From assembly GCA_019448385.1 (NCBI GenBank), contig JAGTXO010000035.1, forward strand, positions 62,001 through 126,000: a stretch of DNA of 64,000 bases. The letters run 5' to 3'. The translations under genes were made by a program, and so were the position numbers. Below are positions 20,713-31,581 of this stretch, piece by piece. Every line of letters starts with the position of its first letter. The first letter of the stretch is position 1. Below the pieces are notes generated by a model. It was not told the DNA's origin. It ran no database searches and saw only the letters and a list, made by a program, of their open reading frames with translations. The stretch is from Diacronema lutheri. Lineage: Eukaryota; Haptophyta; Pavlovophyceae; Pavlovales; Pavlovaceae.

Positions 20713-20793
<81 letters not shown>

Positions 20794-21801
20794 GGCGCGC
20801 GAGGTACTCGGCGCGCGCGCGCGCCGCGCCGCCGACCGCCTCGCGCGCCGCGCCGCTCAGCCCGTGCTCGTGCGCGCGCGCGCGAAGCTCGGCGATGAGG
20901 TGGGAGTACGCCAGGTCGTGCGCGCCGTGCGTGTGGAGCAGCAGCGCGTACTGCGCGCGCGCGGTGGAGGGTGCCTCGGCCGGGAGGAACGCGCCCGCCT
21001 GCGCGAGCAACCAGCCGCGCAGCAGCGCGCGCAGCTCGGACGCGCCCGAGCGCGCGCCGGCCGTGAGCCCGACATGCGAGTAGAGCTGCGCCCACGCACG
21101 CTCGAGACGCAGCAGCTCGCCGCTTGCGATTGCAGTGCGCAGCCGCTGGCGCTCGGCGAATGGCATTGCGCCGACCAGCCGGACGGTGCCGGCCAAGCCG
21201 CACGCCAACGCCGCCGCGCGCGCCGCCGCAGCTCCGCGCGCGTGCGCGAAGAGAAGCGGCCGGTCAAACGGCGCGAGCAGCAGCGCGCACGTTGCGACAC
21301 CGGCGGGCACGCCGTCGTTCGTCGGCCCGCGCCGCCTGAGAATAACGGTTGCGCGAAAAAGGTCGCGTCGCGCAACTCGTCGTGCACGAGCAGCGCGTCG
21401 ACAAGCTCGGCGACCGGCGTATCGTCGGCGCACACGACGAGCGTCGCTGCCGGCCCGACGTAAGCTGGCCCGCCGATCGCTTGCACGCCGGCGGGCGCGG
21501 CGCGCGCGCGCTGCGCGACTGAGGTGCCGGCGCGCGTGACCCGCCCACTCGCCGGCCTCGCGAGCACGTCGCACAGGCAGCGCGCGCCCGGCGTCGCCGC
21601 GACGAGCGGGGCGTGCGCCTCGCTATGCAGCTCGGCAAGGGAGAGCGGCGACCCTGCCGGCCGGCCTGGTGAGCCGTCTGCGCGCTTGGGGCCAGTTGCG
21701 CGCGACAGCTCGACCGCACGGCGGCGAAGCGCAAGAAGCACCGTCGGGCGCCCGCCCCGCAAGCCGTCCACGCGCTCGTGCATGCTCCCTCCATGGCCCA
21801 T
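19195..21801 (-). CDS. TPR protein, kinesin-light-chain-like protist family; exons unresolved
   Basis: Coding sequence runs through three frames on the minus strand. The N-terminal part (21801 or ATG 21783 to about 21340) leads to LLLAPFDRPLLFAHARGA and GAMPFAERQRLRTAI, which recall the domain before TPRs in a large protist family. TPR-like pairs follow (LLAVAHNLGSVARALGDADEA; ANRFAIALQHAGGEAGEAEA; CAHHATLAAAHELCGLLAELG). A poly-Gly run is coded by (GCC)n at 20710-20793. Frame breaks occur near 21340 and 20105, and an in-frame TAA lies near 19669. Two fit short introns with GTGCGC donors (21433-21336, 98 nt; 19695-19630, 66 nt, removing the TAA). The middle one has only weak candidates. Either an intact spliced gene or an early pseudogene fits. 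Confidence 0.55.
20710..20793. repeat. (GCC)n microsatellite coding poly-Gly
   Basis: About 25 uninterrupted GCC units on the plus strand. In the minus-strand TPR frame this reads as a run of about 27 Gly. It is expected to be length-variable. Confidence 0.9.
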
Positions 21802-21956
21802 GGACGGCGAAACGGCAAGTCATGGGTCGCCTCAGGCCCGTTCCCTAGAGACAAAAATTTCTGCAGACAAAAATCGTGACGCTCTTCGGGCCCCTGTTCG
21901 ATTTTGCGCCGCCATGGATTTTCGGTATCGTCACATATGCCGAAACCCAAAATTTC

Positions 21957-21981
21957 GTAAACTTGACGCCAAAAAGTTTAC
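21957..21981. other. Hairpin upstream of the TIR-like gene
   Basis: GTAAACTT (21957-21964) and AAGTTTAC (21974-21981) form a perfect 8-bp stem with a 9-nt loop, ending 16 bp before the chosen ATG at 21998. Just upstream, GACAAAAAT occurs twice as a direct repeat (around 21850 and 21865). This is the divergent promoter zone of the TPR gene and the TIR-like gene. Confidence 0.45.
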
Positions 21982-21997
21982 AGGGAACGGGCCTCAC

Positions 21998-24684
21998 ATG
22001 GGTACCAGAACGGGTACGATGAAGTCGGCTGTGGCCGAGGGGCTGCCCTCGGTCGAGCGGGCGATGGCCTCGTGGCGCGGGCGCGCACAGCAGCTTCGCC
22101 CCTTGGTTCGGCGCCCGCCTGAGCCCGGCGAGGATTCGCCGCGCGCGCGTGCGCGCGTGGCCGCCTCGCCGCCCGCGCGCGCGTGCGCCGCGCCCGACGC
22201 GCGGCGCGCCGCGGCGGCGAGCGCGGCGAAGAGCGAGGGCGGCTCGAGCGCTGGCGCTGAGATTGTGGCCTCTGAGCCACTGTCTGCGCGCCTTGCGCTC
22301 GTCGGCGCGCACGCGCGCATGGCGCACGCCAGCGCCCACGCGCGCGCGCTTGGCGCGGCGAACGGGACGATCGGCGCGTCGGACGTGCTGCGCGCGGTAC
22401 CGCTGTGGACGGTGCTCGCTTCGTTCTCACGCGTCTTCTCAGCGACTGCGTACGCCACCGACGCGCAGCTCGACCGGCTGCACGCCTCGTCCGAGAGCGC
22501 CGAGTGGATCGATTTCTTCATCTCGCACGCGTGGCTCTCGGCGCGCTGGGGCAAGGCGGTCGCGCTGGCGCATCGCTTCCAGCTCGGGCCGACGCTCGCG
22601 CTCGCGCTCGTCGTGTCCATCATCGCCTGCGCCCTCACATCCCTCGGCGCGCTACCGACGTTTGGCGCGCGCAGCGTCTTCCATGACGTGCGCGTGCCGG
22701 TGCCCCTCTCCTTCTGGTGCTCGCTCTTGACGGTTACGGCGCTGCTCGGCGGGCCGCGCGCGCAGCTGTGCGCGCAGCGCGGGCTTGCGCGCGCGCGCCT
22801 CCGCCGCCCGCCGATGCTCTTCGTCGACCGCGCGTGCATCAATCAAACCGACGCTGCGCGCAAGCGTGCGGGCGTCGGCGCGATTGGCCGTTTCCTGCGC
22901 GTATCGCGGGGTTTCGTCATCCTGTGGGACGAGCATTACTTCCAACGGCTGTGCGCGCGGCGCGCGGATGCGCTCGGCCCGCCGCGCGCGCGCGCGCGCT
23001 CCGCCGACCGCCGCCAGCCGCCGCCGCCGCGCCGCGCTGGCCCCTCTCGCGGCCGTGCGTGCGTCGCAGCTGGTGTATTTTTGAGCTCGCCGCCTTCTAC
23101 CGGCGGCTGCTCGCGGAGGCGGAGGCGGCACGCACGGCCGAGCCGCGCGTGCCGCGCGCCGCCCGCCGGCTGCGCCTCGAGATCCGTCCGATCGCGCTGG
23201 CTCAAGTTGAAGTCGTGTGGGTGGGCGTTGCGGTCTTGGCGCCCACGATCATCCACGTGACGCTCATCCTCAGTGAAGGCGTCAGCAGCGCGACCGTCGC
23301 GTACATGGCCGCCTTCTGCGCGGGCGCGCCGCTCTTTGCGTCGGCCGCGCTCATGCGGAAACACTCGGAAAGCATCGCCGCGCTCGACCGGCAGCTCGCG
23401 CGCTTCTGCGCGTCGGACGCAAAGTGCGCGTCGCTGCGCGACCGGCGTCTCATCTTCTCAATGATCGACGAGTGGTACAGCAATGGCGGCGAAGAAGACG
23501 AGCCGATGGGAGCCACGTGCTACGCCAGCGGCGGCGAGCTCAGCACGTCGCGGCCCGACGCGCGGCTCGACGCCGCCCCCCCACTGTCGCCGCCCACGCG
23601 CGCGTCATCTGCCGACGGCGCCGTCTCCGCACGCGGCAGCGCCCGAGCGGCGAGCGGCGGCCGCGGGCGCAGCTCCAGCGGCGCGCGACTGCGCGTGGTC
23701 GCGACAGCTGAGCGGCGGATGGGTGGCGCGCACTGCGCACAGAGCGGCGCAAAGAGCACGGCTGACGGGGCGGCGCGTGTGGACGCGACGCCCCCAGCCG
23801 GCGAATCGCTCGACGAGCGGCGTGCCGGCCAGGTGCATCACCTCGCGCACTTGTCATTCTCGGCCTTGCGCGCCGGCGCGTCCGTGCGCCCCGTTCAGTC
23901 GGGCGGCTCGCTTCTCTCGCGTCCGCCGCCTCCCTCCGCCGCGGAGGGCATGTCCGTCTTCGAGCGCGAGGTGCGCACGAGCATACGCGCCCTCGTCCGG
24001 CGCGAGCTGGGCCGTCGGTCGAACGAGGCGCCGCTCGTGCTCACCGCAAAGCTCGCCGCGCTCTTCACGGCGATGCAACTTGATTACCTCGCGGCGCGCG
24101 CGCAGCTGCCCGAGGGCGCGTTTGGCGGGCGCCGCGCTAAGGCGATCGACCTGGCGTGCTACGCGTGCTACCTGTACTCGATCGCGTTCGCTGCGTTCGC
24201 CGTCTGCACGGCGATCCTCCAAGCGCCGCTCGCGCCGCCCGAGCTGGCGCTCAGCACGCAGCGGCCGGCGTCGCGCGTCGGCGTGCAGCTGCAGCTGCAG
24301 CGGCTGCGCGTGCACCTGCGCGACCTCGGCGTCGCCGTGCTCTCGATTGCTGGCGCGGGCGGCGCGTACATCGGGCTCTACACCATCTTCTATTGGCCCA
24401 GCTTGTCCAGGCCGCTTTCGACCGCGTTCGTCGTGGGCGCGACGGCCGTGCTCGTCATGGGCACGCTGCCCGGCGCGAGGCGAGGCGTGCTGCGCTGCGT
24501 AGGCGCACCGCTCGGCGCCGCGCAGCGCTTGCACGAGCTGTGCGCCGGCCGAGCGCCGAACCAGGGCGCGGCTAGCGGCCCTGGCGACCGCTCCACAAGC
24601 GGCGGGCACGAACGCCGGCGCGACGAGCATGCCGCCTTGTCGGATGCAGCGTCGTGTTCGCCCCTGGCTGGCGCTGTTGTGTGA
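21998..24684 (+). CDS. Multi-pass membrane protein with TIR-like domain
   Basis: Exons 21998-22950 and 23070-24684 encode 855 residues. The 119-nt intron (GTGCGC...CAG) joins in phase 2 to give YFQRL|WCIFELAAF, which strongly supports it. The conserved elements are IDFFISHAWLSARWGK (about residue 170), LFVDRACINQTD (about 272) and ILWDEHYFQRLWCIFELAA (about 308-326). Together these form the SHAW/DxxCI/RLWCxxEL signature of a family expanded in algae and other protists that resembles TIR folds. About seven membrane helices lie around and after it, for example ALVVSIIACALTSLGAL, VEVVWVGVAVLAPTIIHVTL and IDLACYACYLYSIAFAAFAV. A Ser/Arg-rich loop sits at about residues 500-600. Function is unknown; sensing or NAD-related signalling is speculation. 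ATG 22019 or 21914 are alternative starts. Confidence 0.72.
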
Positions 24685-24816
24685 GTACAGGGTCATTGCC
24701 TCTTCACACCGCCTAGGGGAAAAGGAGAAAGGAAAAGGCGGCACGCTCGTGCGAGTACAGGCCGGCACGCAGCGGCGCGCAGCGGCAAGACGATGCGCCG
24801 ACGGCGCGCGTGCGCC

Positions 24817-26042
24817 TCAGCCGCAGCGCACGGGCAGGACCTCGCACAGCGGCGGCCGCTCGCTCTGCTCGCCCGCGATGGCCGCGCCGGACGTCGCGTC
24901 GGAGGTGGGCGCGAGCGCGTCGGCGTAGACGGCGCCGACGAGCGAGCCCGCGTGCGCCGTCGCCCAGTCGGCCACGTCGCCCTCCGTCGGCCCAAAGGGC
25001 GCGCCGTCGCTGCCGCCGCTCACCGCCGGCTGCGCGGTGCTCTCAGCCACGCGCGACTTTGCGAGCGGCGGCGGGCCGGCCGCGGCGGCGACGGCGGCCA
25101 TCGCCGCGCGCACGACGGCCGACTCGGCCGCCTCCTGCGCGCGCGCATAGTCGGCGGTGCTCGTGACGAGGAAATGCGTCAGCCTCGCCGCCTGCTCGCA
25201 CCCGTCGAACCGCGCGTCCGCGCCGCGCGCGCGCGCGCCGCCCGGCTCGGCGCCCGCCGCGGCGCGCGCGCACGCGTGGGCGAGGTTTCGTACAAGCTCG
25301 CCGTCGCACGCGGCGCGGTGCGCGGCCTCGGGCAGCCGGCGGCGCCACGTCGCGTAGCAGCGGTCGTGCTCCGAGCAAGCCGCCGCCATCTCCGCGCCGC
25401 GCGGCGCGAGCTGGCGCGAGAGCGCGAGCAACCGGACGGGCGCGCCCGTGGCCGGCACGACGGCTTGCTCGCGCCGCGCGCCGCGCACGTCGAACGCGCC
25501 CGCGGCGGCGGCGAAGGCGAGATCGGGCGGCAGTTGGGAGAGGGGCGGCCACGCGGTGGGCTCACAGCCGCGCAAGCAGCCGTCCGCCGGGTCGATCGGC
25601 AGGTCGGAGTAGCCCGCCTAAGGCGCGCGCGACGCAAAGCCGAGCGGGCGCGCGTATCAGCCGCTGCCGCCGCCGCTGATCGGCCGCCGCGCTGTGCCCA
25701 CGGGCGCGCGCGCGGAGGCCGGCGGCGGGCATGACGGGCGCGGTGGGCGCGGCCATCGGCGGGGCGGCTTTTCACCTGCAGGCCTGAGCTGCGATTGGCA
25801 TAGGCAAGCGCACTCGGAACCATGCCCGAGGCGCTGTCGACATCGCCCTCCGGCACAGCCACACACCAGAATGGTGGCGGTGCGCGTTGCGCTCGCTCGG
25901 AGAGGGTGGAGAGGGCGAAGAGGCCAACGAGCGGCGCAAAGAAGAAGAAGACCATCACCACCACGCCGATCGACGCGCGGCCAGACGGGCAGCCCACGGC
26001 CATCCCTCCGCCCCTCCCCTCCCCCTCGTCCCCGCCCGCCAT
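24817..26042 (-). CDS. Type II membrane-anchored Cys-containing protein, unknown
   Basis: Exon 26042-25776 holds a hydrophobic anchor (GVVVMVFFFFAPLVGLFALS) near the N-terminus. A GTGAAA donor at 25775 and a CTTAG acceptor join it in phase 0 to exon 25617-24817 (GLQ|AGYSDLPIDPADGCLRGC). The lumenal or outside part is helical and Ala-rich with spaced Cys (CLRGC, CSEHDRCYATW, FDGCEQAARL, CEVLPVRCG), suggesting disulfides. The element CSEHDRCY resembles the Ca-binding and His-Asp site of secreted phospholipase A2, which is CCxxHDxCY. The neighbouring DGELVRNLAHAC and DGCEQAARL fit less clearly, so PLA2-like is a tentative idea. The frame is open upstream to 26231, so this could be the 3' part of the gene starting at 26953. 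Confidence 0.5.
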
Positions 26043-26239
26043 TGCTCTCCCATCGCCCACGCCGCCCGCCGGCTCGTTAGCCGTCTGCGCGGCTGCCGCG
26101 CCCCTGGATGCCTGCAGCAAAGTCGCAGCGCACGCGGCGTGGAGGGCACGTGGCGGTACGGTGACGGTCGAGTCGCGCGGCTCGACGGCGCACAGTGCGC
26201 GCGACGCGGCACGTTGCGCAGTCGCGCGCATACCACCGT

Positions 26240-26953
26240 ATCCTCGTGCATGCCGGTAACCTTGCCAGTCGCACCACCGCCCTTGGGCGGGACGGCGCGT
26301 TCACCAACCGGCCGGTATCCGCGCGACGGTGGCGCCATCGTCGGCAGCGGCACGGCGCCGTTCGGCCCGGACGCGGCGCCATTGTGCGGCGCGCCGACGG
26401 CCTCAGCCCCGAGCATCCTGTCGAGCGTCGGGCGCAGCCTGGACGCAGCGTCGGGCGCGGGCGCGGACGGCGGCGGCGGCGGCTGTGCATTGCCGTGCGC
26501 GTGGCTGGGCTGCGCGTAGTTCGTCGCGTGCGCGCCACCGCCATGCGCGCCGCCCGCGTCCGCTTGGCTCGAGCCGCTCGTGCGACCATCCGGCGCGCCG
26601 CCCTCTCGCGCGGCGCGCGCGCCCGCGCCGGTGGGCGGATAGCCGGCGGGGGGTAGCACAGGCGACGGTGCACCGCCGGGCGCCGAACCGGCGCTCGAGC
26701 GAATCGAGCGCGCGGACGGCGACGCGCCCGGGCCGCCGGGCGGTGCGCCCGCGTGGTACGCTGCGAGCGCGGCCGCGCGCGAGGGGCCACCGGTCGGCCC
26801 GAGCGCGGGCGACGCGCGCAGGCTGGCAGCCTGCTCGTCGGTGCCATTGGGCCGCAGTCCCGCCTTCGCGCCGCCGTTCGGCGCCGACGCCGACGCCGAC
26901 GAGGCGCAGATGCGCATCTCCACGTCGTCAAGCGAGGGCAACGGCGCCGACAT
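26240..26953 (-). CDS. Pro/Gly/Ala-rich hypothetical protein, 3' end unresolved
   Basis: From an ATG at 26953 the minus strand reads MSAPLPSLDDVEMRICASSA and then a long Gly/Pro/Ala/Ser-rich disordered stretch with a PPPPPSAPAPD run. No domain is recognised. Support comes mainly from its place: the ATG is 109 bp from the divergent kinase start, the spacing seen for other divergent pairs here. The frame stays open to 25955 but loses protein-like character near 26240, where GATACG|GTGGTATGC could be a donor. It may splice into the membrane protein exons at 26042-24817. Confidence 0.35.
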
Positions 26954-27062
26954 TCTGACCGTGCAGGCACGAATCTCAATCTCGGGCAACCCTCCTTTCC
27001 CCGAGGAGCGAACGCCATCGCACGCGACGCACGCGCGTCGCGCGCGTACGGCAGCCGGATCG

Positions 27063-30000
27063 ATGCTGCGCGTTGCGGGCCTCGGCCTGCGCGTGGCGCG
27101 TCCGCGCGGCGGCGTGGCTTGGCCGGCGCGCGCCGCGGGCCGCGCGCTCGGCACGGGTGGCGCCGGCGCGCCGCCACCCCCCGGCCGGCGGCGCGCGCTG
27201 CTCGGCCGCGCGGCGGCCGTCGCGGCGGGCGCGGCGGTGCTCGTGCTCGGCAGCGAGTACGTGCCCGCGGACGCGCCCGAGCGCGCGCGCGCCACGCTCG
27301 CCGCGCTCTGGGCCTCCGCCGAGGCGCTCTGGCTCACGACCGCGTCGCACGTCGCTGACGCGGGCTACGCGGCGTTTGGCACCGAGCCCGCGTCCGAACG
27401 GCTCGGCGCGCAGATGTCGCACGAGGCCTTCTACGCGCGGTACGAGCTGCAGAAGCTGCTCGGCCACGGCTCGTTTGGCGAGGTCTGGGCCGCGCTCGAC
27501 ACCGCCACCGGCCGGCAGGTCGCCGTCAAAAAGATCCCGCACGACCCGAGCCCGTCCGCGATCAAGCAGGTGCGTGCTGAGGTCGACGCCATGCACGCGT
27601 GCGGGCGGCACCGGCACGTCGTCGAGCTGCTCGACGTGTTCGACGTGGCGGCCGACCCCGCCCACGTCGCCGAGCTCCGCCGCGCCGCCGCCGCCGCGCG
27701 CGACGGCGCGCCGGCGGGCGGGCGGCTGCTGTCGGCCGCCGGCGGCGGCGGCTCGGTCGGCGGCGCGAGCGGGCGCGCGCGGCACAAGGGCAGGCACTGG
27801 GTGCTCGTGATGGAGCTCGCGGAGGGCGGCGGGCTCTTCGAGGCGCTCGTTGGGCAGGGCGCCTATTCGGAGAAGGTTGCGTCGCTCCTCTTTGGCCAAT
27901 TTGCGAGAGCGCTGTACCACCTACACTCAAAGGGCATTGTGCACCGCGATATCAAGCCCGAGAATCTCGTCCTCATGAGCGCAGACTTCCTCAAGCTGAT
28001 CGACTTTGGGACGGCAATCGTGCTGCAGGAGGGCGAGCAGGTCATCTCCGGCGGCCGCTGCGGCACGACGGGCTACTGGGCGCCCGAGCAGCTTGCGCAC
28101 CAGCCATACGGGCACGCTGTCGACCTGTGGGCTGCGGGCGTGCTCTTGTACATTTTGCTCTCCGGATTCCACCCCTTCGATCCGGAGGGCGACGCGAGCG
28201 CCGAGCAGCTCGGCGAGGCCATGCTCGCCGGCCGTTACACGTTCCACTCGCCCGAGTGGCGCACCGTTTCTCGCGAGGCGAAGGCGCTTGTGCGGGCGCT
28301 CCTTGAGCCCGACCCTGCCAAGCGCGCCACCGCCGCCGAGCTGCTCAACCATCCGTGGGTGCGCGCGCGAGGGCGGCGCGCGCACTACTCTCCCCCCCCC
28401 CCCCCCCCCCCTTCCCTTCCCCTTCCCCTTCCCCTTCCCTTCCCCTTCCCTCCCCTGCTGACGCTCGCCCCTCGCACCGCACCGCTGCAGGTGCGTGGTG
28501 AGCGCGTTTCCGACCAGCCGCTGCCCGAGACGCACGAGCGGCTGCGCGCCTACACCAAGGCGCGCCACGCGTTCCACGGCTCGATCCTGCTCGGCATCTT
28601 GATGCACCAGATGCGCGAGGCGCAGGCGCAGGCGCAGGCGCAGGCGCAGGCGCAGGCGCTGCCCGGCGGCGCTGACGGCGGTGGCGGCGGCGCGCGGCCG
28701 GGCGCGCGCGCCGACGCGGCGGATGCGACGGGCGGCGGCGGCGGCGGCGGCGGCGGCGGCCGCGCGCTGCCGGTGGCGGGCGTTGCGGTCGCGTCACCGG
28801 CGGTGCACCCGGAGGGCGGCGGCGCGCTGCGCTCGGGCGGGCAGTTCGATGCATTGCGCGTCGGCTTTGAACTCTTCGATGCGGAGGCGAAGGGATACAT
28901 TACCGCAGCTGACCTGCGGCGCGTATGCTTCGACCTCGGCTTTGAGATCACCGAGCGCGAGCTTGGCAATATGATGGCAGTCCTCGCACCAACGGGACAC
29001 GCCTCCCAGCGCGCGGCGGGCACGGCGGCCGGCAGCCGCACGGCCGGCGGCGGCGGCGGCGGCGGCGAGGGTGGCGAGCGTACGCGCGGCGCGGCGGCCC
29101 CTCGCGCGCGCGCGCGCGCGCGCGTGCGTGCCGCCGCGCGCTTGCGCCGCCGCCGCCGCCGCCGCCGCGCCGATGCGAGCGCCGCGCTCCACCCGCACGA
29201 TGGCGGTCCCACCCGCACGATGGCGGTCCCACCCGCACGATGGCGGTCCCACCCGCACGATGGCGGTCCCACACGCACGATGGCGGTCCCACCCGCACGA
29301 TGGCGGTCCCACGTTGCGGTGTGCGTGCGCAGGCACAATCTCTTTCGAGTCCTACTCGCGCGCGCTGAACAAGTCCTTCGCCAAGGCGTACCGCAAGGGC
29401 GAGTGCGTCTTCAGGCAGGGTGACGAGGTTGACGGCTTTTACATCATCACGCGCGGCTCGTGCGCGGTGCTCGTGAGGCCGAGGAGTGGAGAGCGGGTCG
29501 AGATCGCACGCCTTGGGCCGGGCGATTTCTTTGGCGAGACGGGCATTCTCGAGGGCAGGGCCGTGCGGTCGTCTTCCGGTGCGCGCGGTCCGCACATCTT
29601 TCCGCAACCCCTCCTCCCCCCCCTACCCCTCCGCCTCCACCCCTCCATCGCCCACCGCCCACCGCCCATCGCCGCCGCGCGCGGTGTGTGCAGTGGAATG
29701 CCTGTCCGAGTGCGAGGTGCTCTTTATGGACAAGGCGGAGTTCTCGGCGCTCGTGCAGTCCGACCGGTCGGGCTCGCTCAAGCTGAGCATGCACAAGCGG
29801 GCGGAGGCGCGGCAGCAGGCGCGCATGGGCAAGCTGCTTACCGCCTTGTCGATGCAGGCGGCGAACACGGTGCGCCTGCCCGCGGGCACGTCCGTCTTTG
29901 CGCAGGGCGAGCGCGCGGACGCCATGTTCCAGCTCGTCGACGGCGTGCTGCGCCAATCGTTCACCGCCGAGACGGGCGAGGCGGTTGGGCTTGGCACGAT

Positions 30001-31541
30001 CGAGCGGGGCGCCTATTTTGGATACGACGCGCTGCTTTCGGGGGTGCACGACCTCACCGTCACCGCCGAGACGGAGGTGACGCTCGCACGGCTGCCGCTC
30101 GCCGCGCTCAAGCCGGCGATTGAGGGCAGTGCGCGCCGCCTCGCGCCGCAGCGCCGCGCCACACCACGCAGCGCGCGCCCACTCGCGCCGTAGCGCGCAG
30201 CGCCCCATTTCAAAATGTCGCGCGACGCGCGCGCGGCGCGGCGTGCAGGCGAATGGCTCGAATCGACGATGCGCGTGCGCGCCGACCGCCTCGCGTCCGG
30301 GATCAAGACCGCCGAGCAGGCCGCCGCGGCAGGCCGGTCCGAATCGCAGATCCTCGCCACGATGGCGACAGTTGCCGCGCGCAGCGGCGAGCCCGTCGAG
30401 TACAAGGCGTGGCAGGACGTGCTCGCCAAAGCCGAGCCGCTCGTCGTGCGCGAGGGGCACGAGGTCTTTGCGCAGGGCGACGTCCCGACGCACGTCTACT
30501 TCATCGACTCGGGAAGGCTGCAGGCAAGAGCGAGCGGCGCGCGGCTGTGCAGCGCGCCCACTGCCATCCGCCCACTGTCCGCCCACTGCCATCCGCCCAC
30601 TGCCATCCGCCCACCGCCCACTGCCATCCGCCCACTGCCATCCGCCCACTGCCATCCGCCCACTGCCATCCGCCCACTGCCATCCGCCCACCGCCCACTG
30701 CCATCCGCCCACTGCCATCCGCCCACTGACCGCCCACTGCCATCCGCCCACTGCCATCCGCCCACTGACTGCCCACTGCCATCCGCCCACTGCCATCCGC
30801 CCACTGCCATCCGCCCACTGCCATCCGCCCACTGCCATCCGCCCACTGCCATCCGCCCACTGCCATCCGCCCATTGCCATCCGCCCACTGCCATCCGCCC
30901 ACTGCCATCCGCCCACTGCCATCCGCCCACTGCCATCCGCCCACTGCCATCCGCCCAGCCCAGCCATCCGCCCACGCCCACTGCCAATTCCGCCCACTGT
31001 CCGCCCACTGCCAATTCCGCCCACTGCCAACCCTGCCAATTCCGCCCACTGCCATCCGCCGAGCCGTTCGCGCGGCCACGCGCCGCTCGCTCAGAGCTCC
31101 GCTCCCCTTCCCTTCCTTTCCCTAACTTTGCATTCCATTCCCTTCCCTTCCCTTCCCTTCCCTTCCCTTCCTTTCCCAATTCGCGCAGCTCGATTACCGC
31201 ACGGAGAAGGGCGGCAAGCGGATCCTTGCCGAGCTGGGGCCCGGCGACCACTTTGGCGAGACCGCCTTCCTCGATGGGCGCACTGGACGAAACACGACCG
31301 TTACGTGCGCGTCACACCCGCGCTGCGAGCTGCGCCGTCTCGGCCGCGCGCAGTGGGAAGCTGCACTCGCCGCGTCGCCGCAGCTCAACGCCGCGGTGCG
31401 CGAGGCGGCGGCGACCCGCTCCCGCTCGCGGCTGCGAACCATCATCGACATGGCTGCTCGCTCTGGCAAGGCCGAAACGGTCACGCTGGGGAAGGGCGCG
31501 ACAGTCTTCTCGCAGGTGCGCCTCGATGACGCCACCGCGGC

Positions 31542-31581
<40 letters not shown>

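Noticed and set aside
21336-21346. An 11-nt GT...AG stretch (GTTATTCTCAG) that would fix the TPR frame change
   Set aside because: Far too short for a spliceosomal intron; a 98-nt intron with a GTGCGC donor and the same acceptor is preferred.
25955-27337. A 460-codon minus-strand frame overlapping the kinase 5' end
   Set aside because: The part above 26953 lies over the kinase leader and is not protein-like; only the part from the ATG at 26953 is kept, at low confidence.
30557-31059. CRISPR-like array
   Set aside because: Units are 14 bp, directly adjacent and without unique spacers, inside a spliced eukaryotic gene.
29447-31251. Minus-strand frames rich in Gly-Trp-Gln-Trp-Ala-Asp repeats
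   Set aside because: They are the reverse reading of the 14-bp minisatellite inside a kinase intron; the repeat keeps several frames open by itself.
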